Positions 43,940 to 53,018 of a DNA stretch of 64,000 nucleotides are shown piece after piece. Each line of letters begins with the position of its first letter. The stretch's first letter is position 1. The DNA comes from Bacteroidales bacterium (GTDB lineage: Bacteria; Bacteroidota; Bacteroidia; Bacteroidales; VadinHA17), in the NCBI GenBank assembly GCA_003142255.1, contig PLLO01000012.1, forward strand, positions 297,133-361,132, written 5' to 3'. The notes beneath the pieces were generated by a model. It was given only the letters and a program-made list of their open reading frames with translations. It did no database searches and was not told the origin of the DNA. The position numbers were made by a program, and so were the translations under genes.

Positions 43940-45243
43940 TAATCAATTAGTTCAATTTCCACTTTACCATTGTCTGAAATTCCGGTCAGCCTGACTTTTT
44001 TAACTTCTCCTGCGAGTGCCGATTGCCAGGGATGTTCAACCCTGATATAATTACCCGTGTATCCGCCTATCATTCCGGCACTTTTTGCATGTTCAAAAAG
44101 TACACTTGCATTGCATCCGGTGTTCTGAGCGAGAAATGCATGATGCTTTTGTTTCGAAAGTGAAATCAGTTTTTTGCTTCTTGATTCCTTTTCTTCAAAT
44201 GTTACCTTTCCCGGAAGGGTCGAAGCTACTGTCCCAGGCCGTTCCGAAAATGTGAATACATGAAGGTATGAAAGGGGAAGCGTGTTGATAAAATCATAGG
44301 TATCAGTAAAATCTTCAGCAGACTCTCCCGGGAATCCCACAATGACATCAGCCCCTATACCTGCAGAGGGAATTAGTTCCTTTATAACACTTATCCGGTC
44401 GATGAAAACTTCACGCTTGTACCTTCTTCTCATCAGACCTAGAATCTTGTTGCTTCCGCTCTGAAGCGGGATGTGGAAATGAGGGAGTATCTTGGTACTT
44501 TCCGCAGAGAGCCTGATCAGATCATTTGTCAGTAAGTTCGGTTCAATCGATGAGATCCTGTACCTGTATATGCCTTCGACTTTGACAAGCTCGCTTAGGA
44601 GGTCATAAAATGAATCTCCGGTAGATTTACCAAAGTCCCCGATATTGACACCTGTCAGGACAATTTCTTTAATTCCTTTCCGGGCAATGGTTTCAGCTTC
44701 GCTGATGAGCATTTTGATATCCGGGTTCTTGCTTATACCCCTTGCCATTGGAATGGTGCAGTAGGCACACCCGTAGTCACACCCGTCCTGTACTTTAAGG
44801 AAGGACCTCGTTCTGTCGCCGGCGGAAAATGATCCATTAAACATGTCAGATGAAGAGAGATCGCACGAATGGACCTCTGCCTTCGCTTTCTTCACATAGT
44901 TATCGAGATAGCTGGCGATATCAAATTTTTCGTTGATGCCCAGTACAAGGTCGACTCCGGGTATGGCTGATATCTCCTGGGGTTTAAGCTGGGCATAGCA
45001 TCCAACTACAATTATAAATGCATCAGGAGACATGTGGATAAACTTTCTTATTGCCTGCCGGCATTTTCTATCGGCGACATCGGTCACCGAACATGTATTG
45101 ATAACATAGATGTCGGCTTTTTTGGTATTTGGCACTCTCTCAAACTTCTCTTCAGGAAAAGATCTGGAGATGGTCGATGTCTCGGCAAAATTCAGCTTGC
45201 AGCCAAGAGTGTGAAATGCTACCTTTTTTTTTGTTTTGTTCAT
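43939..45243 (-). CDS. mtaB: tRNA (N6-L-threonylcarbamoyladenosine(37)-C2)-methylthiotransferase
   Basis: A 434-residue radical SAM methylthiotransferase that converts t6A37 to ms2t6A37 in tRNA. The start is the ATG at 45243 (MNKTKKKVAFHTLGC); a longer frame runs into the palindromic repeat upstream and is not credible. The UPF0004 domain opens with FHTLGCKLNFAE and has Cys residues for the second cluster. The radical SAM motif is CDYGCAYC at about 151-158. A TRAM domain (about 370-434) ends the protein. MtaB rather than MiaB is favoured by the HTLGCKLN opening. First gene of the mtaB-IMPase-acyltransferase-GT2-phosphoesterase run. Confidence 0.93.
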   Translation of the reverse strand: MNKTKKKVAFHTLGCKLNFAETSTISRSFPEEKFERVPNTKKADIYVINTCSVTDVADRKCRQAIRKFIHMSPDAFIIVVGCYAQLKPQEISAIPGVDLVLGINEKFDIASYLDNYVKKAKAEVHSCDLSSSDMFNGSFSAGDRTRSFLKVQDGCDYGCAYCTIPMARGISKNPDIKMLISEAETIARKGIKEIVLTGVNIGDFGKSTGDSFYDLLSELVKVEGIYRYRISSIEPNLLTNDLIRLSAESTKILPHFHIPLQSGSNKILGLMRRRYKREVFIDRISVIKELIPSAGIGADVIVGFPGESAEDFTDTYDFINTLPLSYLHVFTFSERPGTVASTLPGKVTFEEKESRSKKLISLSKQKHHAFLAQNTGCNASVLFEHAKSAGMIGGYTGNYIRVEHPWQSALAGEVKKVRLTGISDNGKVEIELID

Positions 45244-45252
45244 TCTCTTCAG

Positions 45253-45328
45253 ACCCCCTTCCCAGCCTTCCCCCACGGGGGAAGGAGTAGTTCTTACCTT
45301 TCCCCCTTGGGGGAAACCGAAAGGGGGT
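45253..45328. repeat. Nested G/C-run palindromes just before mtaB
   Basis: Outer arms ACCCCCTT (45253-45260) and AAGGGGGT (45321-45328) are inverted. Between them are two hairpins: a nine-base stem CCTTCCCCC/GGGGGAAGG (45266-45285, two-base loop) and an eight-base stem TTTCCCCC/GGGGGAAA (45299-45316, two-base loop). The element starts ten bases upstream of the mtaB ATG and lies in its leader. Confidence 0.8.
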
Positions 45329-45359
45329 TTTTCAATAAAGAACTATCAGAATATATCCT

Positions 45360-46040
45360 TTAGTTTTTAAGTTTTGTCAGGATGAGATTCCTGAATTCAA
45401 TATCCTTCCCTTCGCTCTGCAGACAGATAAAGCCTTCTGAGGCTGAAGCTCCGGTTGCTTTGTTCTGAAGCACTCCATTGACGAATACCTCGATGGTGTT
45501 GGCTTTACAGATGACTTCCATCGTATTCCATTCGCCTACAGCTTTTTCATTTGAGGGGTTCATCTTTTTCACCGACTTTTTAGTCTTATCGATGCGCTCG
45601 TTCATGTCACTTCCGTTTGCACAGATAAAATCACCTGCGTTCCCTGCTGCCAGCTGACATTCAAAACATCTCAGCCAAATTGTATCCGGAAGTTGTGCAT
45701 GAATGAAAATTCCGCTGTTAGTCGCTTCGGCGGGCCATCTCCATTCTGCATGGAGCTTATATTCAGAATAAGATTTTTTAGTACGCATGTAACCGAAAGG
45801 GGCTCCTGTGATATGAATCAAGCCATTCTGGACAGTAAATACTTTTGACGGATCAACAGAAGGATCCTTAAGCATGAATACCCAATCGCCAAGATCTTTG
45901 CCGTTGAAAAGCTGAATAACATCCTTTCGTGAATCCTTACTGGTTTTTACCCTTGATGAACCAGTCTGTGCAACTGATACATTTGCTGATGTGAGAAAAA
46001 ACAAAAAGAGAATTATTGTTCTGAAGATTCCTGATTTCAT
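45360..46040 (-). CDS. DUF1080 (3-keto-disaccharide hydrolase-type) secreted protein
   Basis: A 226-residue exported protein (signal peptide about 1-24, ending NVSVAQ). One DUF1080 jelly-roll domain fills about 38-225, with LFNGKDLGDWVF near the start, EWRWPAEATNSGIFIHAQLP in the middle and a C-terminal IEFRNLILTKL strand typical of the family. Some members hydrolyse 3-keto-glycosides, and others are glycan-binding or glucanase-like. No oxidoreductase partner of the 3-keto pathway lies beside it. It is on the same strand as mtaB, separated by the G/C palindrome element. Confidence 0.85.
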   Translation of the reverse strand: MKSGIFRTIILFLFFLTSANVSVAQTGSSRVKTSKDSRKDVIQLFNGKDLGDWVFMLKDPSVDPSKVFTVQNGLIHITGAPFGYMRTKKSYSEYKLHAEWRWPAEATNSGIFIHAQLPDTIWLRCFECQLAAGNAGDFICANGSDMNERIDKTKKSVKKMNPSNEKAVGEWNTMEVICKANTIEVFVNGVLQNKATGASASEGFICLQSEGKDIEFRNLILTKLKN

Positions 46041-46160
46041 ACTTGTCTGAATTTTTAAATAATAGATGAAGCTAAAACAATTATTGTTTGAATATATAAG
46101 TAGTATTAATATATAAGTAATTTAAATATAAAAAACAGCCGTTTTTACAGGTTAAGTTTC

Positions 46161-47495
46161 TTATAGTAATTTGCTTGCAAGCTCTGCAAGGAAGCTTCGT
46201 TCTCCCTTTACAAGGTTCACATGCGCGAAGATGTCCTGATTTTTCATCTTATCGGAGAGATAGCTCAACCCGTTCGATGCTGTATCGAGGTAAGGCGAAT
46301 CGATCTGTTCGATATCGCCTGTGAAGACCATTTTTGTTCCTTCGCCCGCCCGGGTTATTATGGTTTTTATCTCGTGAGGTGTAAGGTTCTGGGCTTCATC
46401 GACAATGAAGAATATACTGGAAAGGCTTCTTCCTCTTATATATGCAAGAGGTGTAATCACAAGCTTTTCTTCCTTCATCATTTCATTTATACGGATGAAT
46501 TCCGGACTCTGATGACTGAATTTATGTTTGATAACCGTCAGATTATCATAAAGAGGCTGCATATACGGCTCCATTTTCTCCTTTACATCACCCGGAAGGA
46601 ATCCAAGGTCGCGGTTAGCAAGTGGAACGATTGGCCTTGCCAGGAAGATCTGTTTGTATCTTTTATGCTGGGCGAGAGCAGAAGCCAGAGCGAGCAGGGT
46701 TTTGCCCGTGCCTGCTTTGCCTGTGAGCGATACAAGCTGTACATCAGGATTGGCGAGGGCCTCGAGGGCAAAGGTCTGTTCAGCATTCCTGGGATCAATG
46801 CCGTAAGTAGTCTGTTTGATAACCCTGTTGAGAAGCTTATTTACCGGATTGAAGTGTGCAAGGGCGCTGGATCCGTTATTTTTCATTATGAAAAACTGGT
46901 GTCCCTTCATTTCCGGGTCAAACTTGAATTCTTCAGCGGCTACCCCTTCAGGAAGTTCATAAAGCTTGCTGATAAGTTCCTGATTCATCCCTTCCATTAT
47001 CGTTATACCCTTGTAGAGGTCGTCGATATTTGCAACCTTATCGTTTTCGTAATCCTGTGCGATGATCCCCAGCGATTTGGCCTTCATGCGAAGGTTTATA
47101 TCCTTGCTTATCAGAACAACCGTCTTGTCCTTGTTCGAATTACAGACATTTTCAGCAATTGCAAGTATGCGGTGATCGGGAGTCCTTTCAGAGAACGACT
47201 GGCTTACTTTCTCTGAAAAATCCCTTCCAGTTTCAATGTGAAGGTTCCCAAGACCTTCTCCAAGAGGAATATTTGCTGTCAATAACATATCACCGGAAAG
47301 CTTGTCGAGTTCCCTTGTGAATTCCCTGGCATGAAAATTTATCTGGTCATTACCCCTTTTAAACTTGTCAAGCTCCTCGAGTACGACAATGGGAATAATT
47401 ACATCATTTTCCTCAAAATTGTAAATGCATTTATAGTCGTGGAGAAGGACATTGGTATCAAGAATAAAGAGTTTCTTGTTATGCTTTTTCTTCAT
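46161..47495 (-). CDS. PhoH family protein with N-terminal PIN domain
   Basis: A 444-residue PIN-PhoH fusion. The N-terminal PIN domain (about 8-150) has FILDTNVLLHD and acidic residues near EELDKFKRG for metal-dependent RNA cleavage. The PhoH ATPase domain (about 225-444) carries the Walker A loop GKAGTGKT near residue 256, the Walker B FIVDEAQN and the sensor-like VFTGDIEQID. The PhoH2-type fusion acts as an RNA helicase-nuclease in mycobacteria. In Bacteroidota it is usually a lone gene, as here. Divergent from the nitroreductase gene. Confidence 0.92.
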   Translation of the reverse strand: MKKKHNKKLFILDTNVLLHDYKCIYNFEENDVIIPIVVLEELDKFKRGNDQINFHAREFTRELDKLSGDMLLTANIPLGEGLGNLHIETGRDFSEKVSQSFSERTPDHRILAIAENVCNSNKDKTVVLISKDINLRMKAKSLGIIAQDYENDKVANIDDLYKGITIMEGMNQELISKLYELPEGVAAEEFKFDPEMKGHQFFIMKNNGSSALAHFNPVNKLLNRVIKQTTYGIDPRNAEQTFALEALANPDVQLVSLTGKAGTGKTLLALASALAQHKRYKQIFLARPIVPLANRDLGFLPGDVKEKMEPYMQPLYDNLTVIKHKFSHQSPEFIRINEMMKEEKLVITPLAYIRGRSLSSIFFIVDEAQNLTPHEIKTIITRAGEGTKMVFTGDIEQIDSPYLDTASNGLSYLSDKMKNQDIFAHVNLVKGERSFLAELASKLL

Positions 47496-47631
47496 CTTTT
47501 AAATAGTTTATAATCAGCACATTAAATCATAACCGGAACGCCATTTCAGAATTGGTGAAATTAACCAAAAAAATAGTATAATTTGTTAACTGTTAATAAA
47601 GTCTTTTAATTTGTACAAAAATGGTTTTCAC

Positions 47632-48144
47632 ATGGAACTTTACGAGGGAATAATTTCACGTCGAAGCATTCGCAATTATACGGGAGAGAAAGTTGACGAA
47701 GAGATTATCACATCGATAATCAAAGCCGGCATGTATGCGCCATCAGCCAGGAACCGAAGGCCATGGCATTTCGTTGTAATTGACGACAGGAGCATAATGA
47801 AAAAAATAATGGATGTTCATCCATATTCATCGATGCTGGCTGAAGCTAGTCATGCCATTGTAGTTTGCGGTGACAAAGAGCTGGAGAACGGCCCCGGTTA
47901 TTACAAGCTTGATTGTTCGGCTGCTTCTCAGAACATGCTACTGGCTGCACATTCAAAAGGATTGGGTGCAGTATGGCTTGGAGTCGAACCAAGAGAAGAG
48001 AGAATTAAAGCTGTCAGCAACATTCTCGGACTCCCTTCACACGTTGCCCCGGTCTCAATAATTTCAATCGGAATACCGGCAAAATACCCATCGTCTTTGC
48101 CTGAAAGGTTCGATGAGAAAAGGATCAGAAGAAACAAATGGTAA
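47632..48144 (+). CDS. Nitroreductase family protein
   Basis: A 170-residue FMN-dependent oxidoreductase of the nitroreductase fold. The ATG at 47632 (MELYEGIISRRSIRNY) is used; a TTG-initiated frame seven codons upstream gives an unconvincing start. FMN-phosphate contacts are expected in SRRSIRNYTG (about 9-18) and the PSARNRRPW segment (about 40-48), and the ALAS-like SAASQNMLLAAHSKGLGAVWLG region (about 102-123) forms the dimer and flavin face. The natural substrate is unknown. The folC ATG follows 27 bp later, so the two are probably co-transcribed. Confidence 0.9.
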   Translation: MELYEGIISRRSIRNYTGEKVDEEIITSIIKAGMYAPSARNRRPWHFVVIDDRSIMKKIMDVHPYSSMLAEASHAIVVCGDKELENGPGYYKLDCSAASQNMLLAAHSKGLGAVWLGVEPREERIKAVSNILGLPSHVAPVSIISIGIPAKYPSSLPERFDEKRIRRNKW

Positions 48145-48171
48145 TTGACCGCAAGACCGCAAGACAAAAAT

Positions 48172-49461
48172 ATGACCTACAAGCAGACACTCGATTTCCT
48201 GTTCAGCCAGCTCCCTGCCTATCACAGAATAGGGAAAGCTGCCTATAAAAATAATCTTGATGATTCCAATGCACTTGATTCGTATTTTGATCATCCGCAT
48301 TCAAGGTTCCGGACTATTCATGTTGCGGGCACAAACGGGAAGGGTTCGGTTTCGCATATGATTGCCTCCATACTTCAGGAGGCAGGATACAAGGCAGGCC
48401 TTTATACTTCACCTCATCTCAGGGATTTCAGGGAAAGGATCAGAATAAACGGGAAAATGATCCCCAGGAAGGAAGTCATGGAATTTGTAATAAAACATCA
48501 CGGGATAATCGAATCGCTGAAGCCATCATTTTTTGAAATGGCAGTGGCAATGGCCTTTGATTATTTTGCACGCGAAGAGGTGGATGTCGCCGTAATAGAA
48601 GTCGGATTGGGAGGCAGGCTTGACTCAACCAACATAATTACGCCCGTATTATCTGTGATAACCAATATTGGACATGATCACATGGACATCCTGGGAAACA
48701 CATTGGGTAAAGTTGCTACAGAAAAAGCCGGTATTATTAAGCATAATATTCCTGTCGTTATAGGTGAAACGCAGGCGGAGACAAGGAAAGTTTTTGAGAT
48801 GGCAGCAGCAGAGAACAAATCTCAGGTTTTCTTTGCTGACGATGATTACGAGTGCCATCTTCAGCAGATTAATAACCTTACCGGTGAGAGGCAATATAAT
48901 ATAAGGAATATTGCTGAAGATAAGACTATCAGCGGATCGCTCCCCCTGGGTGGTGATTACCAGGCAAATAACCTGAAAACGGTCTGTGAGGCTTTCTCCG
49001 TTCTCAGGACGAAATTCAACCTTTCTGATAAAGATCTTATCGACGGCATAAGAAAAGTTATCTCAAATACAGGCTTGCAGGGGCGGTGGCAGGTGCTGAG
49101 GACAAAACCTCTTGTGATCTGTGATACCGGACATAACAAGGAAGGTCTGGAATTTGTTGTCCGCCAGCTGACATCAATGAAATCAGCAAGACTGCGAATG
49201 GTAATCGGCTTCGTCTCCGACAAGGATCTTTCGCTCTTATTTCCTCTTCTTCCAAAAAAGGCAGAATATTATTTTACCAGGGCATCAATTCCAAGGGCGC
49301 TTGATGAAAAATTGCTTCAATCCAGAGCTTCAGAATCAGGACTTTACGGCAAAAGTTACTCCTCAGTCAGAATGGCTATTAATGCAGCAATCGCTGACTC
49401 AGGGCCTGAGGATGTGGTTTTTGTCGGAGGAAGCACTTTTGTTGTGGCTGAAGTAATTTAA
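48172..49461 (+). CDS. folC: Bifunctional folylpolyglutamate synthase/dihydrofolate synthase
   Basis: A 429-residue Mur-ligase fold enzyme that joins glutamate to dihydropteroate or tetrahydrofolate in folate metabolism. The start is the ATG at 48172 (MTYKQTLDFLFSQL); the longer TTG frame begins right after the nitroreductase stop and is unlikely. The P-loop GTNGKGSVSHM is at about 55-65, followed by SPHLRDFRERIRING, EVGLGGRLDSTN and TNIGHDHMDILG. The C-terminal domain has GRWQVL and DTGHNKEGL. Length and motifs are standard. Confidence 0.95.
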   Translation: MTYKQTLDFLFSQLPAYHRIGKAAYKNNLDDSNALDSYFDHPHSRFRTIHVAGTNGKGSVSHMIASILQEAGYKAGLYTSPHLRDFRERIRINGKMIPRKEVMEFVIKHHGIIESLKPSFFEMAVAMAFDYFAREEVDVAVIEVGLGGRLDSTNIITPVLSVITNIGHDHMDILGNTLGKVATEKAGIIKHNIPVVIGETQAETRKVFEMAAAENKSQVFFADDDYECHLQQINNLTGERQYNIRNIAEDKTISGSLPLGGDYQANNLKTVCEAFSVLRTKFNLSDKDLIDGIRKVISNTGLQGRWQVLRTKPLVICDTGHNKEGLEFVVRQLTSMKSARLRMVIGFVSDKDLSLLFPLLPKKAEYYFTRASIPRALDEKLLQSRASESGLYGKSYSSVRMAINAAIADSGPEDVVFVGGSTFVVAEVI

Positions 49462-49493
49462 AGTTGTATATTTAAATACCGAAACTTCAACTT

Positions 49494-51296
49494 ATGAAAA
49501 AAGTCATCTCAATTTCGATTCTTATTTTATCTCTTCTGAGCCTCAATGCCCAGACAGAAAAGAAAATTGTGATATTGCATACAAACGATATTCACTCCAG
49601 GCTTATAGGCTATGCTCCGGAATCGGCATATACTCCGCTGACTGTAAATGATGATAAAACCATCGGCGGATTTGCCCGGATGGCGACAATCATAAAGAAT
49701 GAAGAAAAGTCAAATTCAGGAATTACACTGGTGGTGGATGCAGGGGATTTCCTGATGGGAACTCTTTTCCAGGAACTGGAGCCATCTACCGGATTCCAGC
49801 TCAGGCTGATGAAGACCATGGGATACGATGTAGTGTGTTTAGGTAACCATGAATTTGATTTTGGAGATCAAAAGCTTGCTGATATGGTAAGCTCGGCTGC
49901 AAAAGGCGGACAGATTCCCCAGGTTCTTCTTGGCAATGCCGTATTTAACAAAAAAGACGCTGGAGATGATGGCATCGAAAAGCTATTCAACTCCGGATTG
50001 ATGGGAAGGAAATATGTCATGGAGAAAAATGGCCTGAAAATAGGTTTCTTTTCCATTTTAGGCAAAGTTGCTGATGATAACGCTGCATATGCTCCTCCTT
50101 TAAAATTTTCTAACCAGGTAAAGAGTGCCAGAAAACTGGTCGGCGAGCTGAAGGATGAAAAATGTGATATCATCATCTGTCTTTCACACTCCGGCGTTCA
50201 GCTAGATAAGAAAGGGCAATGGGCAGGTGAGGATGTCGAACTTGCAAAAAAAGTCAAAGGGATCAATGTCATAATAAGCGGGCACACGCATACGAAGCTG
50301 GAAAAGCCGGTGATGGTGAACGGAACTCCGGTTGTCCAGGCAGGGGAGCATGGACAGTATATCGGGAAACTTGAACTTACTTACAACAATGGAAAAGTAA
50401 CAGTGGATAATTATTCGCTCCTGCCCGTTGATGACAGGACTGCAGGCGATCCTGTGATAAATCAACTGATTGAAGATCAGAAGAAACTGGTAAATGATGA
50501 GATACTTAAACCGATAGGCATGGATTATGAAAAGCCTGTTGCCGAATCGGGTTTTCTGCTTGAATGCAACGAAATGGGCGACATCAGGGGGAGCAACCTG
50601 GGTCCGCTGGCAGCTGATGCGATACACAGCTACCTGAACAATCATCTAAAAAACGGTATTGACGTAAGCATGGTTGCTGTCGGTGTAATATGTGATAAGA
50701 TTATCCCTGGCATGCTGAGCGCTCCTGATATATTCAGGATAATGATGATGGGAGAAGGTAAGGATAATGTGCCGGGTTATCCGCTTTCAAGAATTTATGT
50801 AACCGGGAAAGAACTTAAAAGCGTGCTCGAGATTCTCCAGATGGCATCCAAATCGGTTCCTGCTAATTACTGTTATTATTCAGGTATTCGGGTGGAATTT
50901 GATCCTAAAGGCGGACTTCTGAACAAGATAAAAAAGATAGAAATCAACGATCGCAGCGGTAAAACAAAGGATGTCGATTTTTCAAAGAAGAACAAGACAT
51001 TATATTCTGTAGCTGCGAACTCCTATATGCTTGAATTTGTTGGTATTATCAAGAAGATGAGCTTTGGGCTGATAAATGTAGCGCCGAAGGATGCCACCGG
51101 GAAGGTAATAACTGACATGAAGGTAGCGGTGATTGACATGGATGAAAACAAGGATGGAATCCAGGAAGGGAAAGAGTGGCTGGCACTTATGGAGTACCTG
51201 TCATCAATGAAAGATACTAATGGAAACGGCATTCCGGATATAAGTGAAAAATACAGAACTGCAGTCCAGACTTTTTTTCCTGTGAAAGGCCGATAA
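49494..51296 (+). CDS. Secreted 5'-nucleotidase / UshA-like metallophosphatase
   Basis: A 600-residue exported protein (signal peptide about 1-20, ending LNAQ). The N-terminal metallophosphoesterase domain (about 23-300) holds HTNDIHSRL, VVDAGDFLMG, LGNHEFDFG, CLSHSG and ISGHTHTK. The C-terminal 5'-nucleotidase domain (about 340-560) has GSNLGPLAADAI and the substrate-side NYCYYSGIRVEFDP stretch. It would release phosphate or nucleosides from nucleotides in the periplasm; UDP-sugar or cyclic nucleotide activity also occurs in the family. A terminator follows at 51325. Confidence 0.92.
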   Translation: MKKVISISILILSLLSLNAQTEKKIVILHTNDIHSRLIGYAPESAYTPLTVNDDKTIGGFARMATIIKNEEKSNSGITLVVDAGDFLMGTLFQELEPSTGFQLRLMKTMGYDVVCLGNHEFDFGDQKLADMVSSAAKGGQIPQVLLGNAVFNKKDAGDDGIEKLFNSGLMGRKYVMEKNGLKIGFFSILGKVADDNAAYAPPLKFSNQVKSARKLVGELKDEKCDIIICLSHSGVQLDKKGQWAGEDVELAKKVKGINVIISGHTHTKLEKPVMVNGTPVVQAGEHGQYIGKLELTYNNGKVTVDNYSLLPVDDRTAGDPVINQLIEDQKKLVNDEILKPIGMDYEKPVAESGFLLECNEMGDIRGSNLGPLAADAIHSYLNNHLKNGIDVSMVAVGVICDKIIPGMLSAPDIFRIMMMGEGKDNVPGYPLSRIYVTGKELKSVLEILQMASKSVPANYCYYSGIRVEFDPKGGLLNKIKKIEINDRSGKTKDVDFSKKNKTLYSVAANSYMLEFVGIIKKMSFGLINVAPKDATGKVITDMKVAVIDMDENKDGIQEGKEWLALMEYLSSMKDTNGNGIPDISEKYRTAVQTFFPVKGR

Positions 51297-51324
51297 ATAA
51301 AATTAAAACCCGGTTATAGATATC

Positions 51325-51359
51325 CAGCTGATAGTTTAATGATTATCAGCTGTTTTTTT
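51325..51359 (+). terminator. Rho-independent terminator after the 5'-nucleotidase gene
   Basis: CAGCTGATA (51325-51333) pairs with TATCAGCTG (51344-51352), followed by seven T residues. The A-rich side is weak, so it acts mainly on the plus strand. Confidence 0.85.
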
Positions 51360-51821
51360 ACCATTTGCTGAATGGATTATCTACTGCGATCCTTAATTTC
51401 CTGTTTGCTACATTATACCCTATCTGGTACATTGTTCTGGAAACAAGCTCCATTTTATTAAAATCAATCTTATCAACGACATCACCTGGTGTATGTTAAT
51501 CCGTATGAAGCCCGGTTGTAAAGAAGAGTACCGGAATGTCGTGCTTTTAATGACTGAATATGGTTGAAGATAGCTTTTCCCGTTTGCCGGCCGGAGACCA
51601 AGAAGCTTAGCCTCCGAAACAATGTACTGCTGGGCTATATCAAGTCCCGGTTCTCCATTTTTTCTTCCTTTCAGAAGGGGAGAAGCCAGGAAAGTCAAAT
51701 AACTTTCAAGGTCAGATGATGTAATTAAATTGGTGCCTGGAATTTTCTTTAGTGAGTATGAAGTTTCAGGAGTATCGATCACTATTAATGAAACCATCAG
51801 GCAAGTGATAATGTTCTTCAT
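51358..51821 (-). pseudogene. Remnant of an M28-type aminopeptidase gene
   Basis: Two separated parts of one family are legible. The first about 75 codons from the ATG at 51821 give a signal-like start and ITSSDLESYLTFLASPLLKGR...GLDIAQQYIVSEAKLLGL, the usual N-terminal region of secreted M28 peptidases. Nearer the end, in another frame, the family's C-terminal words appear: HDIPVLFFTTGLHTD, a stop where Tyr is expected, HTPGDVVDKIDFNKMELVSR and a terminus at the TAA (51360-51358). The roughly 300-residue middle with the zinc ligands is missing. So the gene has an internal deletion, a frameshift and a premature stop. The 133-codon open frame alone is not a real protein. Confidence 0.85.
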
Positions 51822-51990
51822 TGCAAAGGATTTTTAAGATTTACATGCGGTTTGTAAAGGTAGAAAAGTTTTAAATATTTAGCTTATGTACAGGAAACCG
51901 GTGAAGCATATATAATATGACCACGATAGCAAGAGTTTCTGATTTATACTCCGGATTTTTTAATAAGTTTGCAGACTTAATTAATTCTTA

Positions 51991-52905
51991 ATGCAGGTAA
52001 GTATTTTTTTCTGGATAGGATTTCATGTTCTCGTCTTTCTGATACTCGCCCTCGACCTTGGTGTTTTTAACAGGAAGGAGCATGAAGTGCCTGTTAAAGA
52101 GGCATTGACCTGGACTGTCGTCTGGATTTCGGTGGCCTTGCTTTTTAACCTGTTTGTCTTTTTTGAATTTGGAAAGACAAGGGCGCTTGAATTCCTCACG
52201 GGCTACGTAATTGAATATTCACTGAGTGTAGACAATATTTTCGTATTCATCCTGATATTTACCTATTTTGCAGTTCCGGCCATATACCAGCATAAAGTTT
52301 TATTCTGGGGTATTCTTGGCGCCCTGATTTTGAGAGGCATTTTTATTTTTGCCGGGGTTGCGCTTATAACGCGGTTTATATGGATAGTCATAATCTTTGG
52401 TGGATTTCTTGTTTTCACCGGGATCAAAATGTTGTTTCAGGCCGAGATACAGTTAGAACCAGAGAAGAACCCGGTGGTCAGGTTCTTCAAAAAGTTTTTA
52501 CCTGTAACGGGTGAACTTCATGGGAACAGACTCTTTGTAAGGAAGAACAAGCTTTTGTATGCCACTCCTTTGTTTATGGTTCTTATAATTATTGATGTAT
52601 CGGACCTTATCTTTGCAGTCGATTCAATACCTGCAGTCCTGGCAATAAGCCATAATTCATTCATAGTTTATACCTCGAACATTTTTGCTATCCTCGGACT
52701 CAGGTCGCTATATTTTGCAATAAACGGGATCATTGGATATTTCAGGTATCTTAAAACGGGAGTGGCATTTGTCCTGACATTTGTAGGGATTAAAATGCTG
52801 ACTTCATTCTTCCACATTGAGATTCCGATTCTTCTTTCTCTGGGGATAATTATTTTTATTCTGCTTGTTTCAATACTAGCCTCAATATATATAAAGAAGA
52901 AATAA
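51991..52905 (+). CDS. TerC-family integral membrane protein
   Basis: A 304-residue inner-membrane protein with about eight or nine helices. Characteristic TerC blocks are EYSLSVDNIFVFILIF (about 73-88), with the acidic SVDN pocket, and DLIFAVDSIPAVLAIS (about 205-220). Members of this family (Alx, MeeF/MeeY, YceF-type) export Mn2+ during metallation of secreted proteins or under alkaline or tellurite stress. A TAAGTTTG box (51964-51971) lies 19 bases upstream of the ATG. It is followed by the histidine kinase after 113 bp. Confidence 0.92.
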   Translation: MQVSIFFWIGFHVLVFLILALDLGVFNRKEHEVPVKEALTWTVVWISVALLFNLFVFFEFGKTRALEFLTGYVIEYSLSVDNIFVFILIFTYFAVPAIYQHKVLFWGILGALILRGIFIFAGVALITRFIWIVIIFGGFLVFTGIKMLFQAEIQLEPEKNPVVRFFKKFLPVTGELHGNRLFVRKNKLLYATPLFMVLIIIDVSDLIFAVDSIPAVLAISHNSFIVYTSNIFAILGLRSLYFAINGIIGYFRYLKTGVAFVLTFVGIKMLTSFFHIEIPILLSLGIIIFILLVSILASIYIKKK

Positions 52906-53018
52906 AATTCCTTTTTGACAGATATAATTTCCAATGATAATAATAAGAGGAAATTATTAACTTTACCATTACGATCCTGTAGCTGGATTCTGTAATCAGT
53001 CAACTTATCAGATTTAAA

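Noticed and set aside
46221..47216. A 331-codon plus-strand open frame opposite the PhoH gene
   Set aside because: It is antisense to a gene with clear PIN and PhoH motifs, and its composition (many Cys, Phe, Tyr, Ile) is that of a shadow frame.
51420..51821. The 133-codon minus-strand frame as an intact small secreted protein
   Set aside because: Its first part is the N-terminus of an M28 peptidase and its last part is an out-of-frame reading of that family's C-terminus.
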